From positions 1-64,000 of the forward strand of contig CADAAR010000013.1 of the NCBI GenBank assembly GCA_902785945.1: 64,000 bases of DNA. Reading direction: 5' to 3'. Within the stretch, counting starts at the first letter, position 1. Each line of letters opens with the position of its first letter. The notes beneath the pieces were generated by a model that worked only from the letters and a program-made list of their open reading frames with translations, had not been told where the DNA came from and did no database searches. Positions 15,224-25,909 of this stretch are shown here, piece by piece. Both the position numbers and the translations under genes were made by a program. This stretch comes from an uncultured Prevotellaceae bacterium. Its GTDB lineage: Bacteria > Bacteroidota > Bacteroidia > Bacteroidales > Bacteroidaceae.

Positions 15224-17176
15224 ATGCGCCGCATTTTTTGTCTCTTATTCTTCTGGCCTTTGGTCGTCTGTGCCCAATACAACATTGACAGGCTGGTGAT
15301 GATAGGGCGCTCGGCGCTTTATTATGAAGACTATGTGCTCTCTATCCAGTATTTCAACCAGGCGATCTCTGCCAAACCCTATCTTTACGAACCTTGGTAT
15401 TTCAGAGGTATAGCGAAATTCTATCTGGATGACTATCGGGGCGCAGAAAGCGACTGTACCGAAGCCATCGAGCGTAATCCCTATGTCGTAGGACTCTATG
15501 AACTGCGCGGCCTCTGTCGTATCAATCAGAAGAAATATGCAGCAGCCATTGAGGACTATACCAGGGCTTTGCGCTATGATCCGGAGAGTCAGAACCTATG
15601 GCATAACCGCATACTCTGTCGTATTCAGGAGAAGGACTATGAACGGGGCTTGGCAGAGATCGATACGATGATTCAGCGTTGGTCGCGTTATGCAAGGGCC
15701 TATTCCATGCAGGCAGAGATCTATCTGCTGCAGAAAGATACGACCAAGGCTGTGAAAGCGCTCGATACAAGTCTGGAGTTGGACCCGTATGATGGCGGTA
15801 TCTGGGCAGAAAGGGCTATTATCAGTCTGGCACGTCAGAAATGGAAGGAGGGTGAGGGATTTCTCGATAAGTCAATTCATCTGTTGCCCAAACATGCGGG
15901 TAACTACATCAATCGTGCGCTGGCACGCTATAATCAGAATAATCTGCGAGGGGCGATGGCGGATTATGATACTGCCCTCGATCTGGACCCCAATAATTTC
16001 CTCGGGCATTATAACCGTGGTCTGTTGCGTGCACAGGTGGGCGACGACAATCGGGGTATTGAGGACTTTGACTTCGTGCTTCGTCTGGAGCCCAATGATC
16101 TGATGGCGCTCTTCAATCGTGCGTTGCTGTTGGAACAGACGGGTGACCTGAGAGGCGCTATCCGTGACTATTCGAAAGTGATAGACGAATTTCCCAATTT
16201 CTGGTTCGGTCTGGAGCATCGTGCTTCCTGTTATCGTCGTCTGGGTAATAACAGACAGGCAGAGCTCGATGAGTTCCGTATTCTGAAAGCGCAGATGGAT
16301 AAGCGCTATGGTGGTAAGCAGCCTAGGCTTTCGAAACGCCAGATGCGTAGAAAGAGTGATACGGATCCTGATAAGTATAACCAGCTGGTGGTGGCTGACG
16401 AGCAGGAGGTGGAGCACGAGTATAAGAGCGACTATCGTGGAAAAGTGCAGAACCGCAAGGTGGAAGAGGCCTTACAGCCGATGTTTGCTTTGTCGTTCTA
16501 TGCTGTCAGGGATGAGATGCATACTTATATTCCTTTCGATAAGGATGTGGAAGGCTTTAACCAGCAGTCGAAGACAAAGCCCTTGCAGATTGGCTGTACG
16601 CAACCTGCAATCACGGAGGATAAAATGCATCGACACATCGCTTTTATTGACTCTGTAACCACAGCCATCGCTGATGCGAAAGGGGATGGAAGTGTGAAAC
16701 CGTTGCTGCTGCTCAGGGCTGTGGCTTATAGTGGTATCCAGAATTTCGATAATGCCATCGACGACCTCTCTACGCTCCAGCAATTGGATTCCACCTCTGT
16801 GCTGGCTTATTGGCAGAGAGCTGCCTGTCAGGCTAAGTTGAATGAGTTTAATGCTTCGCAGGGTACGAACATAGAACTTAAGTCGGCTAATGTGCTAAGT
16901 GATCTGTGTGAGGCCTTGAAACTTGCCCCTCATAATCCCTACCTATTTTATAATAGAGGGTGTCTGTATGCCCAACGTAAGGATTTTCAGCATGCACTCG
17001 ACGACTTCAATCGTGCTATCGAACTGGATGGTAATATTCCTGAGGCATATTATAACCGAGGTCTCGTGTATCTGCGTGCTGAGAAGAAGGCTGAGGGTAT
17101 CGCCGACCTCTCGAAAGCAGGCGAATTGGGACTTTATGACGCCTATAGCATCATTAAGAAGTACCGTAAGAAATAA
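15224..17176 (+). CDS. TPR-repeat protein with signal peptide, 650 aa
   Basis: MRRIFCLLFFWPLVVCAQ is a signal peptide. The body is made of tetratricopeptide repeats (pattern YNRG or NRAL, then G/D-x-x-x-A-I-x-D-x-x-x-A-I, then P) in two blocks, about residues 25-365 and 490-645, separated by a charged non-repeat segment (370-480, KRQMRRKSDTDPDKYNQLVV). TPR arrays are protein-binding scaffolds; the partner is unknown. Exported, likely periplasmic. It is packed behind ruvX and def, so it is probably transcribed with them. The conserved spot next to def suggests envelope assembly, but that is only inference. Confidence 0.85.
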   Translation: MRRIFCLLFFWPLVVCAQYNIDRLVMIGRSALYYEDYVLSIQYFNQAISAKPYLYEPWYFRGIAKFYLDDYRGAESDCTEAIERNPYVVGLYELRGLCRINQKKYAAAIEDYTRALRYDPESQNLWHNRILCRIQEKDYERGLAEIDTMIQRWSRYARAYSMQAEIYLLQKDTTKAVKALDTSLELDPYDGGIWAERAIISLARQKWKEGEGFLDKSIHLLPKHAGNYINRALARYNQNNLRGAMADYDTALDLDPNNFLGHYNRGLLRAQVGDDNRGIEDFDFVLRLEPNDLMALFNRALLLEQTGDLRGAIRDYSKVIDEFPNFWFGLEHRASCYRRLGNNRQAELDEFRILKAQMDKRYGGKQPRLSKRQMRRKSDTDPDKYNQLVVADEQEVEHEYKSDYRGKVQNRKVEEALQPMFALSFYAVRDEMHTYIPFDKDVEGFNQQSKTKPLQIGCTQPAITEDKMHRHIAFIDSVTTAIADAKGDGSVKPLLLLRAVAYSGIQNFDNAIDDLSTLQQLDSTSVLAYWQRAACQAKLNEFNASQGTNIELKSANVLSDLCEALKLAPHNPYLFYNRGCLYAQRKDFQHALDDFNRAIELDGNIPEAYYNRGLVYLRAEKKAEGIADLSKAGELGLYDAYSIIKKYRKK

Positions 17177-17191
17177 TCTTTTGCGCAAAAG

Positions 17192-17223
17192 TTTGCGGGA
17201 TTCATGAAAATGTAGTAACTTTG
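17192..17223 (+). promoter_or_regulatory. thrS promoter
   Basis: TTTG (17192-17195), 20 bases, TAACTTTG (17216-17223). Confidence 0.8.
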
Positions 17224-17257
17224 CACGCAATTTCAAATTCAAACATATATTGTAGAT

Positions 17258-19156
17258 ATGATTAACATTACTTTTCCAGACGGATCTGTTCGTTCGTATG
17301 AGCAGGGCGTGACTGGCTTTCAGATTGCAGAGAGCATTGAGACCGTAGAGCTGAACCGTCCTATTAACGAGGACGCTACCATCGAGCTCTACAAGTTTGA
17401 AGACGAGCAGGGTAAGCATACCTTCTGGCACACCTCGGCCCACTTGCTGGCAGAGGCACTGCAGGAGTTGTATCCTGGCATTCAGTTCGGTTTCGGACCT
17501 GCTGTCGAGAATGGTTTCTTCTATGATGTGCTGTTGAAGGACGGTGAGAGCATCAAGGAGAGCGATTTCCCAAAGATTGAACAGAAGATGAAGGAACTGG
17601 CAGGTAAGAAAGAGCCAGTGGTTCGTCGTGAGGTGCCTAAGGCAGAGGCTCTGAAGCAGTTCGCTGCTGATGGTCAGACCTACAAATGCGAGCACATTGA
17701 GCAGGATCTTGAAGACGGTTCTATCACTACTTATACACAGGGTAACTTCACTGATCTCTGTCGTGGTCCGCACCTCGTGGATACAGGCGAGATCAAGGCT
17801 GTGAAGTTGACTTCAGTGGCAGGTGCTTTCTGGCGTGGTGACGCTAACCGCGAGCAGATGCAGCGTCTGTATGGTATCTCATTCCCCAAGAAAAAGATGC
17901 TCGACGAGTATCTCGAGATGCTCGAGGAAGCCAAGAAGCGCGACCATCGTAAGATTGGTAAGGAGATGGAGTTGTTTATGTTCTCTGATAAGGTTGGTAA
18001 GGGTCTTCCTATCTGGTTGCCCAAGGGAACAGAGCTTCGTCTGCGCTTGCAGGATCACTTGCGTAAAGTTCAGAAGAGGTTTGGGTATCAGGAGGTTATC
18101 ACACCACATATCGGTTCTAAGAGTCTCTATGTAACCTCTGGTCACTATGCACATTATGGCAAGGATTCGTTTCAGCCCATCCATACCCCTGAGGAGGATG
18201 AGGAGTACATGCTGAAGCCCATGAACTGTCCTCACCACTGCGAAATCTTCGCTTGGAAGCCCCGTTCATATCGTGACCTGCCGCTGCGTATTGCAGAGTT
18301 CGGTACGGTGTATCGCTATGAGCAGAGTGGTGAGTTGCATGGTCTGACCCGTGTTCGTTCGTTCACTCAGGACGATGCCCACCTGTTCTGTCGTCCGGAT
18401 CAGGTGAAGCAGGAGTTCCTCAATGTGATGGATATCATCGGTATCGTGCTGACGGCCTTTGGATTCAACTTTGAGGCTCAGATTTCTTTGCGTGATCCTA
18501 ACGACCACGAGAAGTATGTTGGTACTGACGAGGACTGGGCTCTCGCAGAGAAGGCTATCGTTGAGGCTTGTCAGGAGAAGGGCCTGCCTGCAAAGGTGGA
18601 ATATGGTGAGGCAGCTTTCTATGGTCCGAAGCTCGACTTTATGATCAAGGACGCTATTGGTCGTCGTTGGCAGTTGGGTACTATTCAGGTGGACTACAAT
18701 CTGCCTAAGCGTTTCCAGCTGGAGTATACCGACGAGGATAACACGAAGAAGACACCTGTGATGATTCACCGTGCACCCTTCGGATCGCTTGAGCGTTTCT
18801 GTGCTGTGTTGATTGAGCATACCTCTGGTCACTTCCCCCTCTGGCTCACGCCTGACCAGGTGGCAATCCTGCCTCTTTCGGAGAAGTATAACGACTATGC
18901 TCAGGAGGTTGCAAAGAAGTTTGATCTGGGTGGTGTACGTGCTACCATCGACCTGCGCAACGAGAAACTGGGCCGTAAGATTCGTGACAATGAGCTGAAG
19001 CGTATCCCCTATATGGTGATCGTTGGTGAGAAGGAAGCTGCTGATGGAACAGTGGCCGTTCGTCCTCAGGGTGGTGGTGAGCAGAGCGTGAAGACCATCC
19101 AGGAATTCATCGACGAGGTGAATGCTCGAGTTGCAGAAATGACGAAGGATTTTTAA
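17258..19156 (+). CDS. thrS: Threonine--tRNA ligase
   Basis: 632 residues. Charges tRNA-Thr and edits Ser-tRNA-Thr. Domains in order: TGS (1-60, [17 protein letters not shown]), editing domain with H-x3-H ([11 protein letters not shown]), class II catalytic core (about 230-520; [36 protein letters not shown], and FGSLERF as motif 3), and anticodon-binding domain (520-632). The promoter 35 bases upstream is consensus. A separate promoter precedes infC, so thrS need not be in the translation-factor operon, although the order thrS-infC-rpmI-rplT is classical. Confidence 0.97.
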   Translation: MINITFPDGSVRSYEQGVTGFQIAESIETVELNRPINEDATIELYKFEDEQGKHTFWHTSAHLLAEALQELYPGIQFGFGPAVENGFFYDVLLKDGESIKESDFPKIEQKMKELAGKKEPVVRREVPKAEALKQFAADGQTYKCEHIEQDLEDGSITTYTQGNFTDLCRGPHLVDTGEIKAVKLTSVAGAFWRGDANREQMQRLYGISFPKKKMLDEYLEMLEEAKKRDHRKIGKEMELFMFSDKVGKGLPIWLPKGTELRLRLQDHLRKVQKRFGYQEVITPHIGSKSLYVTSGHYAHYGKDSFQPIHTPEEDEEYMLKPMNCPHHCEIFAWKPRSYRDLPLRIAEFGTVYRYEQSGELHGLTRVRSFTQDDAHLFCRPDQVKQEFLNVMDIIGIVLTAFGFNFEAQISLRDPNDHEKYVGTDEDWALAEKAIVEACQEKGLPAKVEYGEAAFYGPKLDFMIKDAIGRRWQLGTIQVDYNLPKRFQLEYTDEDNTKKTPVMIHRAPFGSLERFCAVLIEHTSGHFPLWLTPDQVAILPLSEKYNDYAQEVAKKFDLGGVRATIDLRNEKLGRKIRDNELKRIPYMVIVGEKEAADGTVAVRPQGGGEQSVKTIQEFIDEVNARVAEMTKDF

Positions 19157-19172
19157 AAAAACAAGAAAAAAA

Positions 19173-19204
19173 TTTGGCTAATTCGCTGAAAATTAGTAAT
19201 TTTG
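19173..19204 (+). promoter_or_regulatory. infC operon promoter
   Basis: TTTG (19173-19176), 20 bases, TAATTTTG (19197-19204), 25 bases before the infC ATG. Confidence 0.8.
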
Positions 19205-19229
19205 CACCCGATTTTCTAAAAAATAGTTG

Positions 19230-19931
19230 ATGAAGAATGACAAACTGAAGAATCAGTACCGAATCAACGAGCAGATTCGAGTACGTGAAGTCCGCATCGT
19301 CGGTGACAATGGTAGCACCGTTGTTCCTATCCGCGAAGCATTGAATATGGCCCGTGATGAGGGTGTCGATCTCGTAGAGATTTCACCCAATGCCAACCCC
19401 CCAGTATGTCGTCTCATCGATTACTCCAAGTTCCTCTACCAGCAGAAGAAGCGCCAGAAGGAAATGAAGGCCAAGCAGGTAAAGGTGGAGGTGAAGGAAA
19501 TCCGTTTCGGCCCTCAGACCGATGAGCATGACTATCAGTTTAAGCTGAAGCATGCCAAGGAGTTTCTTGAAGAAGGCAATAAGGTTCGTGCTTATGTGTT
19601 CTTCCGCGGACGCTCCATCCTGTTTAAGGAGCAGGGCGAGGTGCTGTTGCTGCGTTTTGCCAATGATTTGGAGGAAGTAGGTAAGGTGGAGTCGATGCCA
19701 TCGCTCGAAGGTAAGAAGATGTTCATCTACCTCGCTCCGAAGAAGGCAGGCGAGAAGAAGAAGAGTCAGCAGGCTCGTGACCGTGAGGCCGCAGCTCTTG
19801 AGGCCAAAGAGAGTCAGAAGCAGGCTCAGCCGAAGGAAGAGGTTGAAACAGAGATGCCAGCCAATGGCGGACTCTTTGCCAACGCGAAGATCAGCGATGA
19901 GGCTCTCAAGAAGCTGACAGAGGAACAGTAA
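19230..19931 (+). CDS. infC: Translation initiation factor IF-3
   Basis: 233 residues from ATG 19230; a TTG directly before it (19227) is in frame but ATG fits relatives. IF-3 binds the 30S subunit and checks the start codon and initiator tRNA. The N-domain ([38 protein letters not shown]), basic linker and C-domain ([20 protein letters not shown]) are complete by about residue 175. A further 55-residue charged tail ([20 protein letters not shown]...) is longer than in E. coli but usual in Bacteroidetes. First gene of infC-rpmI-rplT. Confidence 0.96.
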   Translation: MKNDKLKNQYRINEQIRVREVRIVGDNGSTVVPIREALNMARDEGVDLVEISPNANPPVCRLIDYSKFLYQQKKRQKEMKAKQVKVEVKEIRFGPQTDEHDYQFKLKHAKEFLEEGNKVRAYVFFRGRSILFKEQGEVLLLRFANDLEEVGKVESMPSLEGKKMFIYLAPKKAGEKKKSQQARDREAAALEAKESQKQAQPKEEVETEMPANGGLFANAKISDEALKKLTEEQ

Positions 19932-20008
19932 AAAGGTAAAAAACAGGTGGCGCGCCCGGTATATGCGTAGCTGCCGATTATTAATAACAATTTAATTTTT
20001 TAAAAACA

Positions 20009-20206
20009 ATGCCAAAAGTAAAGACAAATTCCGGTGCCAAGAAGAGATTCTCATTCACCGGTACAGGTAAGGTTAAGAGAAATCACGCTTACCACAGCCA
20101 CATTCTGACAAAGAAGACCAAGAAGCAGAAGCGCAATCTTGTGCACTCTGCCATCGTTGACCCTTCAAACATGAAGCAGGTTCGTGATCTGCTGTGTCTC
20201 CGCTAA
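20009..20206 (+). CDS. rpmI: Large ribosomal subunit protein bL35
   Basis: 65 residues, highly basic: [20 protein letters not shown], then [20 protein letters not shown], the normal bL35 layout. The 77-base gap after infC includes a GGCGCGCC palindrome and an A/T-rich start region; an L20-type autoregulatory leader is possible but I cannot show the structure. Confidence 0.96.
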   Translation: MPKVKTNSGAKKRFSFTGTGKVKRNHAYHSHILTKKTKKQKRNLVHSAIVDPSNMKQVRDLLCLR

Positions 20207-20240
20207 CCCTATTGTCTAACATTTAAAGAAGTAAGAAACT

Positions 20241-20585
20241 ATGCCAAGAAGTGTAAATCACGTTGCATCAAGAGCAAAGCGTAAGAGAATTTTGAAGCTT
20301 ACCCGTGGCTACTTTGGAGCCCGTAAGAATGTTTGGACAGTAGCAAAAAATACCTGGGAGAAGGGTCTGACCTATGCCTACCGCGATCGTCGTAACAAGA
20401 AGCGCCAGTTCCGCAGTCTGTGGATTCAGCGTATCAATGCTGCCGCTCGTTTGGAGGGCATGAGCTATTCTGTCCTGATGGGCAAGCTCACCAAGGCTGG
20501 TATCGAGATTAACCGTAAGGTGCTCGCTGACCTCGCCATGAACAATCCCGAGGCTTTCAAGGCCATCGTGGAGAAGGTGAAGTAA
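20241..20585 (+). CDS. rplT: Large ribosomal subunit protein bL20
   Basis: 114 residues, [20 protein letters not shown], then [15 protein letters not shown] and the C-terminal [15 protein letters not shown]. bL20 binds 23S rRNA early in 50S assembly and in other phyla represses its own operon. Last gene of infC-rpmI-rplT, followed by a strong terminator. Confidence 0.97.
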   Translation: MPRSVNHVASRAKRKRILKLTRGYFGARKNVWTVAKNTWEKGLTYAYRDRRNKKRQFRSLWIQRINAAARLEGMSYSVLMGKLTKAGIEINRKVLADLAMNNPEAFKAIVEKVK

Positions 20586-20606
20586 ACAAATCCTTCAGAA
20601 ATAAAG

Positions 20607-20641
20607 CAGGTGCCATCATTATGACGGCACCTGTTTTTTTA
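20607..20641 (+). terminator. Terminator of the infC-rpmI-rplT operon
   Basis: CAGGTGCC (20607-20614) and GGCACCTG (20626-20633) with inner pairing TCAT/ATGA, followed by TTTTTTT. Confidence 0.92.
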
Positions 20642-20654
20642 TTTTCCGTGATTC

Positions 20655-21083
20655 TTATTTTCTCCGTTTGAGTTCTATGGTCTTGGGTATTTTCTGCCAT
20701 TTGCTGTTCTTGGGCACTTTCAGGGTAGAACCACTTTCCTGCTTGAGGATATAGATGGAGTCGTTCTTTCGGGTGAGGGTTGCAGTGAGATCCTCAGAGC
20801 CGTAGTCATTGATGAGATTCATTGTGGCAGTCTTCTTATCCGTAATCTTGGCAGAAGTGATGACCCAACAGAAGGAATTATTCTTTTTGCCAAGATAGCC
20901 AGGTAGATTGCCATAGAGCTCCTGTCCGGGCACCTTGATATTCTCGTCGTAGAAGTTGATATTCAGGTAGACCTCATAATCATTATTATATAGGTACGCG
21001 CGAAAAGTCGTACTGTCTTTTTCTTCAGCGAAAGTGCTGATAGTCAGAAAAAAAGCAAAAAATATAAAACCTATTTTTCTCAT
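20655..21083 (-). CDS. Secreted hypothetical protein, 142 aa
   Basis: MRKIGFIFFAFFLTISTFAEE is a signal peptide cut near TFA-E. The mature 120 residues alternate short strands (TFRAYLYNNDYEVYLNINFYDE, SFCWVITSAKI, ATMNLINDY), suggesting a small beta domain, and end in a basic tail KRRK. No family recognised. Monocistronic, with TATCTTTG on the minus strand at 21101-21108, convergent with rplT. Confidence 0.8.
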   Translation of the reverse strand: MRKIGFIFFAFFLTISTFAEEKDSTTFRAYLYNNDYEVYLNINFYDENIKVPGQELYGNLPGYLGKKNNSFCWVITSAKITDKKTATMNLINDYGSEDLTATLTRKNDSIYILKQESGSTLKVPKNSKWQKIPKTIELKRRK

Positions 21084-21100
21084 ATTTCTATTTTTGCCGA

Positions 21101-21192
21101 CAAAGATACCAAATCTAAATCAATAAAAAGCAAATACATGGAAAAATAGTTGGAAATATAGGCGGTTTTTTAGTTTTTTTTAAGTACCTTTG
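21101..21192. promoter_or_regulatory. Divergent promoters for the 21083 and 21214 genes
   Basis: Minus-strand TATCTTTG (21101-21108) and plus-strand TACCTTTG (21185-21192), 22 bases before the glycogen synthase ATG. A/T-rich between, with no repeat. Confidence 0.7.
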
Positions 21193-21213
21193 CAGCGTTT
21201 ATAATTATAACGC

Positions 21214-22932
21214 ATGGTAAGTAAGCTTTTGAACCCCGACTACATCTTTGAATCGAGTTGGGAAGTGTGTAACAAAGTAGGTGGAATCTATACAGTCCTT
21301 TCGACACGTGCCAAGACCCTGCAGGAGGCACATCAGGATAAAGTGATATTTATCGGTCCTGGTCTATGGAAACGGGAGGACGGTAATTACACGAAGGAGG
21401 AGAGTCCCTATTTCAGGGAGGATCCGTCTCTCTTTGCCGATTGGCAATGGGAGGCTAAGGAGAACGGCCTTCAGGTAAGGGTAGGGCGCTGGACGGTGCC
21501 TGGAGAACCTATCGCCATTTTGGTGGACTTTGTGCCATACTTCGAGAAGAAAAATGAGATTTACGGTTGGCTGTGGGAACACTATAGCGTAGACTCGCTT
21601 CATGCCTATGGTGATTACGACGAAGCCTCGATGTTCTCATATGCTGCTGCTTTAGTGGTAGAGAGCTTTTATAATCACTTTCTGAACGCTAAGCAACAGG
21701 TTATATATCATGCTAATGAATGGATGTGCGGTCTTGGAGCCCTCTATATCAACAATAAGTTGCCTCAGATCGGTACCATCTTCACTACCCATGCCACCAG
21801 CATCGGACGTTCGATAGCTGGTAATATGAAGCCGCTGTATGATTATCTGTTTGCCTATAATGGTGACCAGATGGCTGGTGAGCTGAACATGGAGAGCAAG
21901 CACTCGATAGAAAAGCAGACGGCTCATCATGTAGACTGCTTCACTACCGTCAGCGATATTACTGCCAAAGAGTGTGTAGAATTGTTGGATAAGCCTGTCG
22001 ACGTGGTGCTGCCTAATGGTTTCGATGACAGTTTTGTACCCTCAGCAGCACAGTTCACCCGTAAGCGCAAGGCTGCACGTAAGCGTCTGCTCGATGTAGC
22101 GAATGCTTTGTTAGGTGAGCAGCTGAATGATGATACGTTGATTATCTCTACTTCTGGACGCTACGAGTTCCGTAATAAGGGCATCGATGTGTTTGTGGAG
22201 TCTATGAACCGTCTGTTGCGCGACAAGGACCTGAAGAAGAATATTGTTGCTTTCATCGAAGTACCAGGATGGGTTGGCGAGCCTCGCAAGGATTTGCAGG
22301 AGCGTCTTCAGAAAATCCAGAATACTCCGAGTAGTAAGAGTACTCCGATCTTCGACACTCCCCTCGAGGTGCCTCAGGTAACCCACTGGCTGCATAACAT
22401 GAGCCATGATAATGTGCTGGGAATGATGAAGTACTACGATATGCACAATCGTAAGGACGATCGCGTAAAGGTGATCTTCCTGCCTTGTTATCTGGACGGA
22501 AAGGATGGCATCATGAATATGACCTATTACGACCTGGTGCTGGGCAATGACCTCTGTATCTATCCTTCCTATTACGAGCCTTGGGGCTATACCCCGCTGG
22601 AGGCTGTGGCTTTCAAGGTGCCTTGTATCACTACCGATCTGGCAGGCTTCGGCCTTTGGGCAAACTCGGTGTTTGGCAAGTATGGTGAGATTCAGGATGG
22701 CGTGAAGGTGATTCATCGCACAGACTATAATTATTCGGAAGTGGCTGATATAATCAAGGATACGGTGGCTGACTTCTCTGCCTTTACAAAGAAACAGGTG
22801 GACGAGGCCCGTAAGAATGCCAGCCAGTTGTCGAAGAAGGCATTATGGAGTGAGTTCATTAAGTTCTATGAAGAGGCTTATGACATCGCCCTCCGTAAAG
22901 CCGAAGAGAGAAAAAAGAACTTAAAAGACTGA
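21214..22932 (+). CDS. Glycogen synthase, GT3 (eukaryote-type) family
   Basis: 572 residues. The N-terminus ESSWEVCNKVGGIYTVLSTRA and the C-terminal YPSYYEPWGYTPLEA (retaining glutamates of the E-x7-E motif) match GT3 glycogen synthases, the family of yeast and animal enzymes, not GT5 GlgA. Bacteroidetes commonly use this form. It should extend alpha-1,4-glucan from UDP-glucose, unlike ADP-glucose-dependent GlgA; donor choice is inferred from family. Promoter TACCTTTG at 21185. The phosphorylase gene follows after 20 bases, so synthesis and breakdown enzymes are co-transcribed. Confidence 0.9.
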   Translation: MVSKLLNPDYIFESSWEVCNKVGGIYTVLSTRAKTLQEAHQDKVIFIGPGLWKREDGNYTKEESPYFREDPSLFADWQWEAKENGLQVRVGRWTVPGEPIAILVDFVPYFEKKNEIYGWLWEHYSVDSLHAYGDYDEASMFSYAAALVVESFYNHFLNAKQQVIYHANEWMCGLGALYINNKLPQIGTIFTTHATSIGRSIAGNMKPLYDYLFAYNGDQMAGELNMESKHSIEKQTAHHVDCFTTVSDITAKECVELLDKPVDVVLPNGFDDSFVPSAAQFTRKRKAARKRLLDVANALLGEQLNDDTLIISTSGRYEFRNKGIDVFVESMNRLLRDKDLKKNIVAFIEVPGWVGEPRKDLQERLQKIQNTPSSKSTPIFDTPLEVPQVTHWLHNMSHDNVLGMMKYYDMHNRKDDRVKVIFLPCYLDGKDGIMNMTYYDLVLGNDLCIYPSYYEPWGYTPLEAVAFKVPCITTDLAGFGLWANSVFGKYGEIQDGVKVIHRTDYNYSEVADIIKDTVADFSAFTKKQVDEARKNASQLSKKALWSEFIKFYEEAYDIALRKAEERKKNLKD

Positions 22933-22952
22933 AATAATTAATTCAAAAGATT

Positions 22953-25535
22953 ATGAAAATTAAAGCAGATTACACAAATGTTCCTTCTTGGAAAGTGTTG
23001 ACCGTTAAGGCCACTCTGCCCGAGGAACTGAAGTGTTTGGACGAGATTGCCCACAATATGTGGTGGGTATGGAACTACGAGGCACGTGACTTGTTCCGTG
23101 ACCTTGACCCTGAGCTTTATCATGATGTGAAGCATAACCCCGTGATGCTGCTTGAGCGTCTCAGTTTTGCCCGTAAGGAAGAAATTGTGAAGGATAAGGC
23201 GCTGATGAAGCGCGTGAAGAACGTTTATGACTCGTTCCGTAAGTATATGGATGTGAAGCCTGACTCAAAGCGTCCGTCAGTGGCCTACTTCTGTATGGAG
23301 TATGGTATCCATTCTGCCCTGAAGATTTATTCTGGTGGTCTGGGAATGTTGGCTGGTGACTATGTGAAGGAGGCTTCCGACTCAAACGTGGATATGTGTG
23401 CCGTTGGTTTCCTGTATCGCTTCGGCTATTTCACACAGAGTCTCTCAATGGATGGTCAGCAGATTGCCAACTACGAGACTCAGAACTTCGGTTCACTGCC
23501 AATTGAGCGTCAGCTTGACAACGAGGGTAATCCTATGGTTGTCGATGTGCCTTATACCAACTATCAGGTTCATGCTTATGTATGGCGTGTGAACGTAGGT
23601 CGTGTGAAGCTCTATCTGCTCGACACCGATAACGAGATGAACTCTGATTTCGACAAGCCCATCACCCACGCCCTCTATGGTGGCGATTGGGAGAACCGTC
23701 TGAAGCAGGAGATCCTGCTGGGTATTGGTGGTATGCTGCTGTTGAAGAAGCTGGGCATTAAGAAGGATATTTATCACTGCAACGAGGGTCATGCTGCACT
23801 CTGTAACCTGCAGCGTCTGTGCGACTATATCGAGGAAGATGGTCTGACATTTAATCAGGCACTTGAGCTGGTGCGTGCTTCAGGTCTCTATACCGTTCAT
23901 ACCCCTGTGCCCGCTGGTCACGACTACTTCGACGAGGGTCTGTTTGGTAAGTACATGGGTGGCTATCCTCAGAAGCTTGGTATCTCTTGGGATGAGTTCA
24001 TCGGCATGGGTCGTACTAATCCCGACAACCATGAGGAGAAGTTCTGTATGTCCACCTTCGCCTGCAACACCTGTCAGGAGGTGAACGGTGTGTCGAAGCT
24101 TCACGGCTGGGTGAGCCAGAAGATGTTCGCCCCCATCTGGAGCGGCTATTATCCAGAGGAGAACCATGTGGGCTATGTCACCAATGGTGTTCACTTCCCC
24201 ACCTGGTGTGCTGCCGAATGGCTGAAGGTCTATGCCAAGTACTTCGATCCGAAGCACCTGAGCGACCAGTCCAACGAGGAAATCTGGCACGGTATCTATA
24301 ACTGTCCTGATGAGGAAATCTGGAAGACCCGTATGGCTCTGAAGATGAAACTCTTCGAGTATATCAAGCAGCAGTTCCGCGAGACTTGGCTGAAGAATCA
24401 GGGTGATCCCTCACGTGTGGTCAACCTGCTGGGCAAGTTCAACCCCGATGCATTGGTCATTGGCTTCTGCCGTCGTTTCGCTACTTACAAGCGTGCTCAC
24501 TTGCTGTTTACCGACCTCGACCGTCTTAGCAAGATTGTCAATAATCCCGAGCGTCCTGTGGTATTCCTCTTTGCAGGTAAGGCTCACCCCGCTGATGGTG
24601 CTGGTCAGGGTCTGATCAAGCGTATCTTCGAGATCTCACAGCGTCCTGAGTTCATGGGTAAGGTCATCTTCCTCGAGGACTATGACTTCCTGCTGGCTCG
24701 TCGTCTGGTATCAGGTGTTGACATCTGGATGAACACGCCTACACGTCCTCTTGAGGCTTCTGGTACCTCTGGTGAGAAGGCTGAAATGAACGGCGTTGTG
24801 AACCTCAGTGTGAAGGACGGATGGTGGTTGGAAGGCTATCGTGAGGGTGCCGGATGGGCACTCACTGAGAAGCGTACCTATCAGAACCAGGGTTATCAGG
24901 ATCAGCTCGATGCTGCTACCATCTACAACCTGCTCGAGAACGAGATTGTACCTCTCTATTATGACAAGGATAAGAAGGGTATCTCTAAGGGTTGGATCAA
25001 GGTCATCAAGAACTCGATCGCCACGATTGCACCTCATTACACCATGAAGCGTCAGTTGGACGATTACTATTCTAAGTTCTACGAGAAAGAGGCCAAGCGC
25101 TTCAAGGAACTCTCGAAGAACGACAACCGTCTGGCCAAGGAGATTGCCCAGTGGAAGGAGACCGTCGCTGAGCGTTGGGATGCCATCAGCGTGGTCAGTG
25201 CTGAGTCTACGGCACCTTCTAATGGCCTGCACCTCACGGGTGTGAACTACACGCTGCGCTATGTCATCAACGAACAGGGCCTTGATGATGCTGTGGCATT
25301 GGAGAAGGTCAATGTCTACACCGATGAGAATGGCGAGGATCATGTATTCTCTATCGAGCCGCTGAAGATGGTAGGCCACGAGGGCAACAACTATACCTTC
25401 GAGGTGGTTCATTCGCCCAAGCAGGCCGGTCAGTACAAGAGTGCCGTCCGCATGTATCCGAAGAACAAGAACCTGCCTCACCGTCAGGACTTCTGTTACG
25501 TGAAGTGGTTGGAACTCCCACTGTCTAACGCATAA
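22953..25535 (+). CDS. glgP: Alpha-glucan (glycogen) phosphorylase, GT35
   Basis: 860 residues. Releases glucose-1-phosphate from alpha-1,4-glucan using pyridoxal phosphate. The N-terminal DUF3417 region ([20 protein letters not shown]) marks the short-form phosphorylase subfamily; the active-site block [20 protein letters not shown] near residue 615 includes the PLP-binding Lys (GTSGEK, where many relatives have GTSGMK). An extra C-terminal beta domain of about 140 residues follows the catalytic core. Cytoplasmic. Co-transcribed with the GT3 synthase and ended by a strong terminator. Confidence 0.92.
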   Translation: MKIKADYTNVPSWKVLTVKATLPEELKCLDEIAHNMWWVWNYEARDLFRDLDPELYHDVKHNPVMLLERLSFARKEEIVKDKALMKRVKNVYDSFRKYMDVKPDSKRPSVAYFCMEYGIHSALKIYSGGLGMLAGDYVKEASDSNVDMCAVGFLYRFGYFTQSLSMDGQQIANYETQNFGSLPIERQLDNEGNPMVVDVPYTNYQVHAYVWRVNVGRVKLYLLDTDNEMNSDFDKPITHALYGGDWENRLKQEILLGIGGMLLLKKLGIKKDIYHCNEGHAALCNLQRLCDYIEEDGLTFNQALELVRASGLYTVHTPVPAGHDYFDEGLFGKYMGGYPQKLGISWDEFIGMGRTNPDNHEEKFCMSTFACNTCQEVNGVSKLHGWVSQKMFAPIWSGYYPEENHVGYVTNGVHFPTWCAAEWLKVYAKYFDPKHLSDQSNEEIWHGIYNCPDEEIWKTRMALKMKLFEYIKQQFRETWLKNQGDPSRVVNLLGKFNPDALVIGFCRRFATYKRAHLLFTDLDRLSKIVNNPERPVVFLFAGKAHPADGAGQGLIKRIFEISQRPEFMGKVIFLEDYDFLLARRLVSGVDIWMNTPTRPLEASGTSGEKAEMNGVVNLSVKDGWWLEGYREGAGWALTEKRTYQNQGYQDQLDAATIYNLLENEIVPLYYDKDKKGISKGWIKVIKNSIATIAPHYTMKRQLDDYYSKFYEKEAKRFKELSKNDNRLAKEIAQWKETVAERWDAISVVSAESTAPSNGLHLTGVNYTLRYVINEQGLDDAVALEKVNVYTDENGEDHVFSIEPLKMVGHEGNNYTFEVVHSPKQAGQYKSAVRMYPKNKNLPHRQDFCYVKWLELPLSNA

Positions 25536-25553
25536 TAGACAAAATAGATAAAG

Positions 25554-25587
25554 AAATCCCTCGCCCGAATGAGCGAGGGATTTTTTT
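25554..25587. terminator. Bidirectional terminator
   Basis: AAATCCCTCGC (25554-25564), loop CCGAATGA, GCGAGGGATTT (25573-25583), T-run to the right, A-rich to the left. Shared by glgP and the convergent lipoprotein gene. Confidence 0.92.
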
Positions 25588-25909
25588 ATTCTTCCGTGTA
25601 GTTCTCGCGGATATATTTTCCGAGATCGTTGTCTTTGTTGCGCTCCAAACAATTGCGGATGGCATGTTTCATCCTTTGGTCGATGCTGTCTATGTCGTGC
25701 AGCAGACTTTTTTGTGTTTCTTCTGTGGTATATGGACTCTGGTGGATGACGTTGACGATGTTCTGAATCTTCTGACTACACTCTTTGATGGTATCGTTCA
25801 ACGCCTGCCACTCCCGCGCCTGCTGAACCTTACTGTCGCAAGATGTGAAGAGTGAACAGTTAACGGTGAATAGTATCAGCAACGAAATGCCCCAGACTCG
25901 TTTTTTCAT
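25586..25909 (-). CDS. Small lipoprotein with repeat-derived signal peptide, 107 aa
   Basis: MKKRVWGISLLILFTVNCSLFTSCDSK is a lipoprotein signal peptide with lipobox FTSC. Its hydrophobic part is encoded by the antisense of a GTGA heptamer array (25841-25876). The mature part is a charged helical domain (NDTIKECSQKIQNIVNVIHQ, DIDSIDQRMKHAIRNC) with no family I recognise. The start overlaps the prs stop (TGA within ATGA), so translation is coupled to prs. Confidence 0.8.
   Translation of the reverse strand: MKKRVWGISLLILFTVNCSLFTSCDSKVQQAREWQALNDTIKECSQKIQNIVNVIHQSPYTTEETQKSLLHDIDSIDQRMKHAIRNCLERNKDNDLGKYIRENYTEE
25841..25876 (+). repeat. GTGA-type heptamer array inside a coding region
   Basis: Units on the plus strand: AGATGTGA, AGAGTGA, ACAGTTA, ACGGTGA, ATAGTAT. 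Same family as 10653-10687. On the minus strand it encodes the core of a lipoprotein signal peptide. Confidence 0.75.

Noticed and set aside
17178..17191. 14-bp palindrome CTTTTGCGCAAAAG after the TPR gene as a terminator
   Set aside because: Loopless and without a T-run; it overlaps the thrS promoter region instead.
19932..20008. bL20-type autoregulatory leader between infC and rpmI
   Set aside because: Only a GGCGCGCC palindrome is visible; I could not build a convincing pseudoknot.
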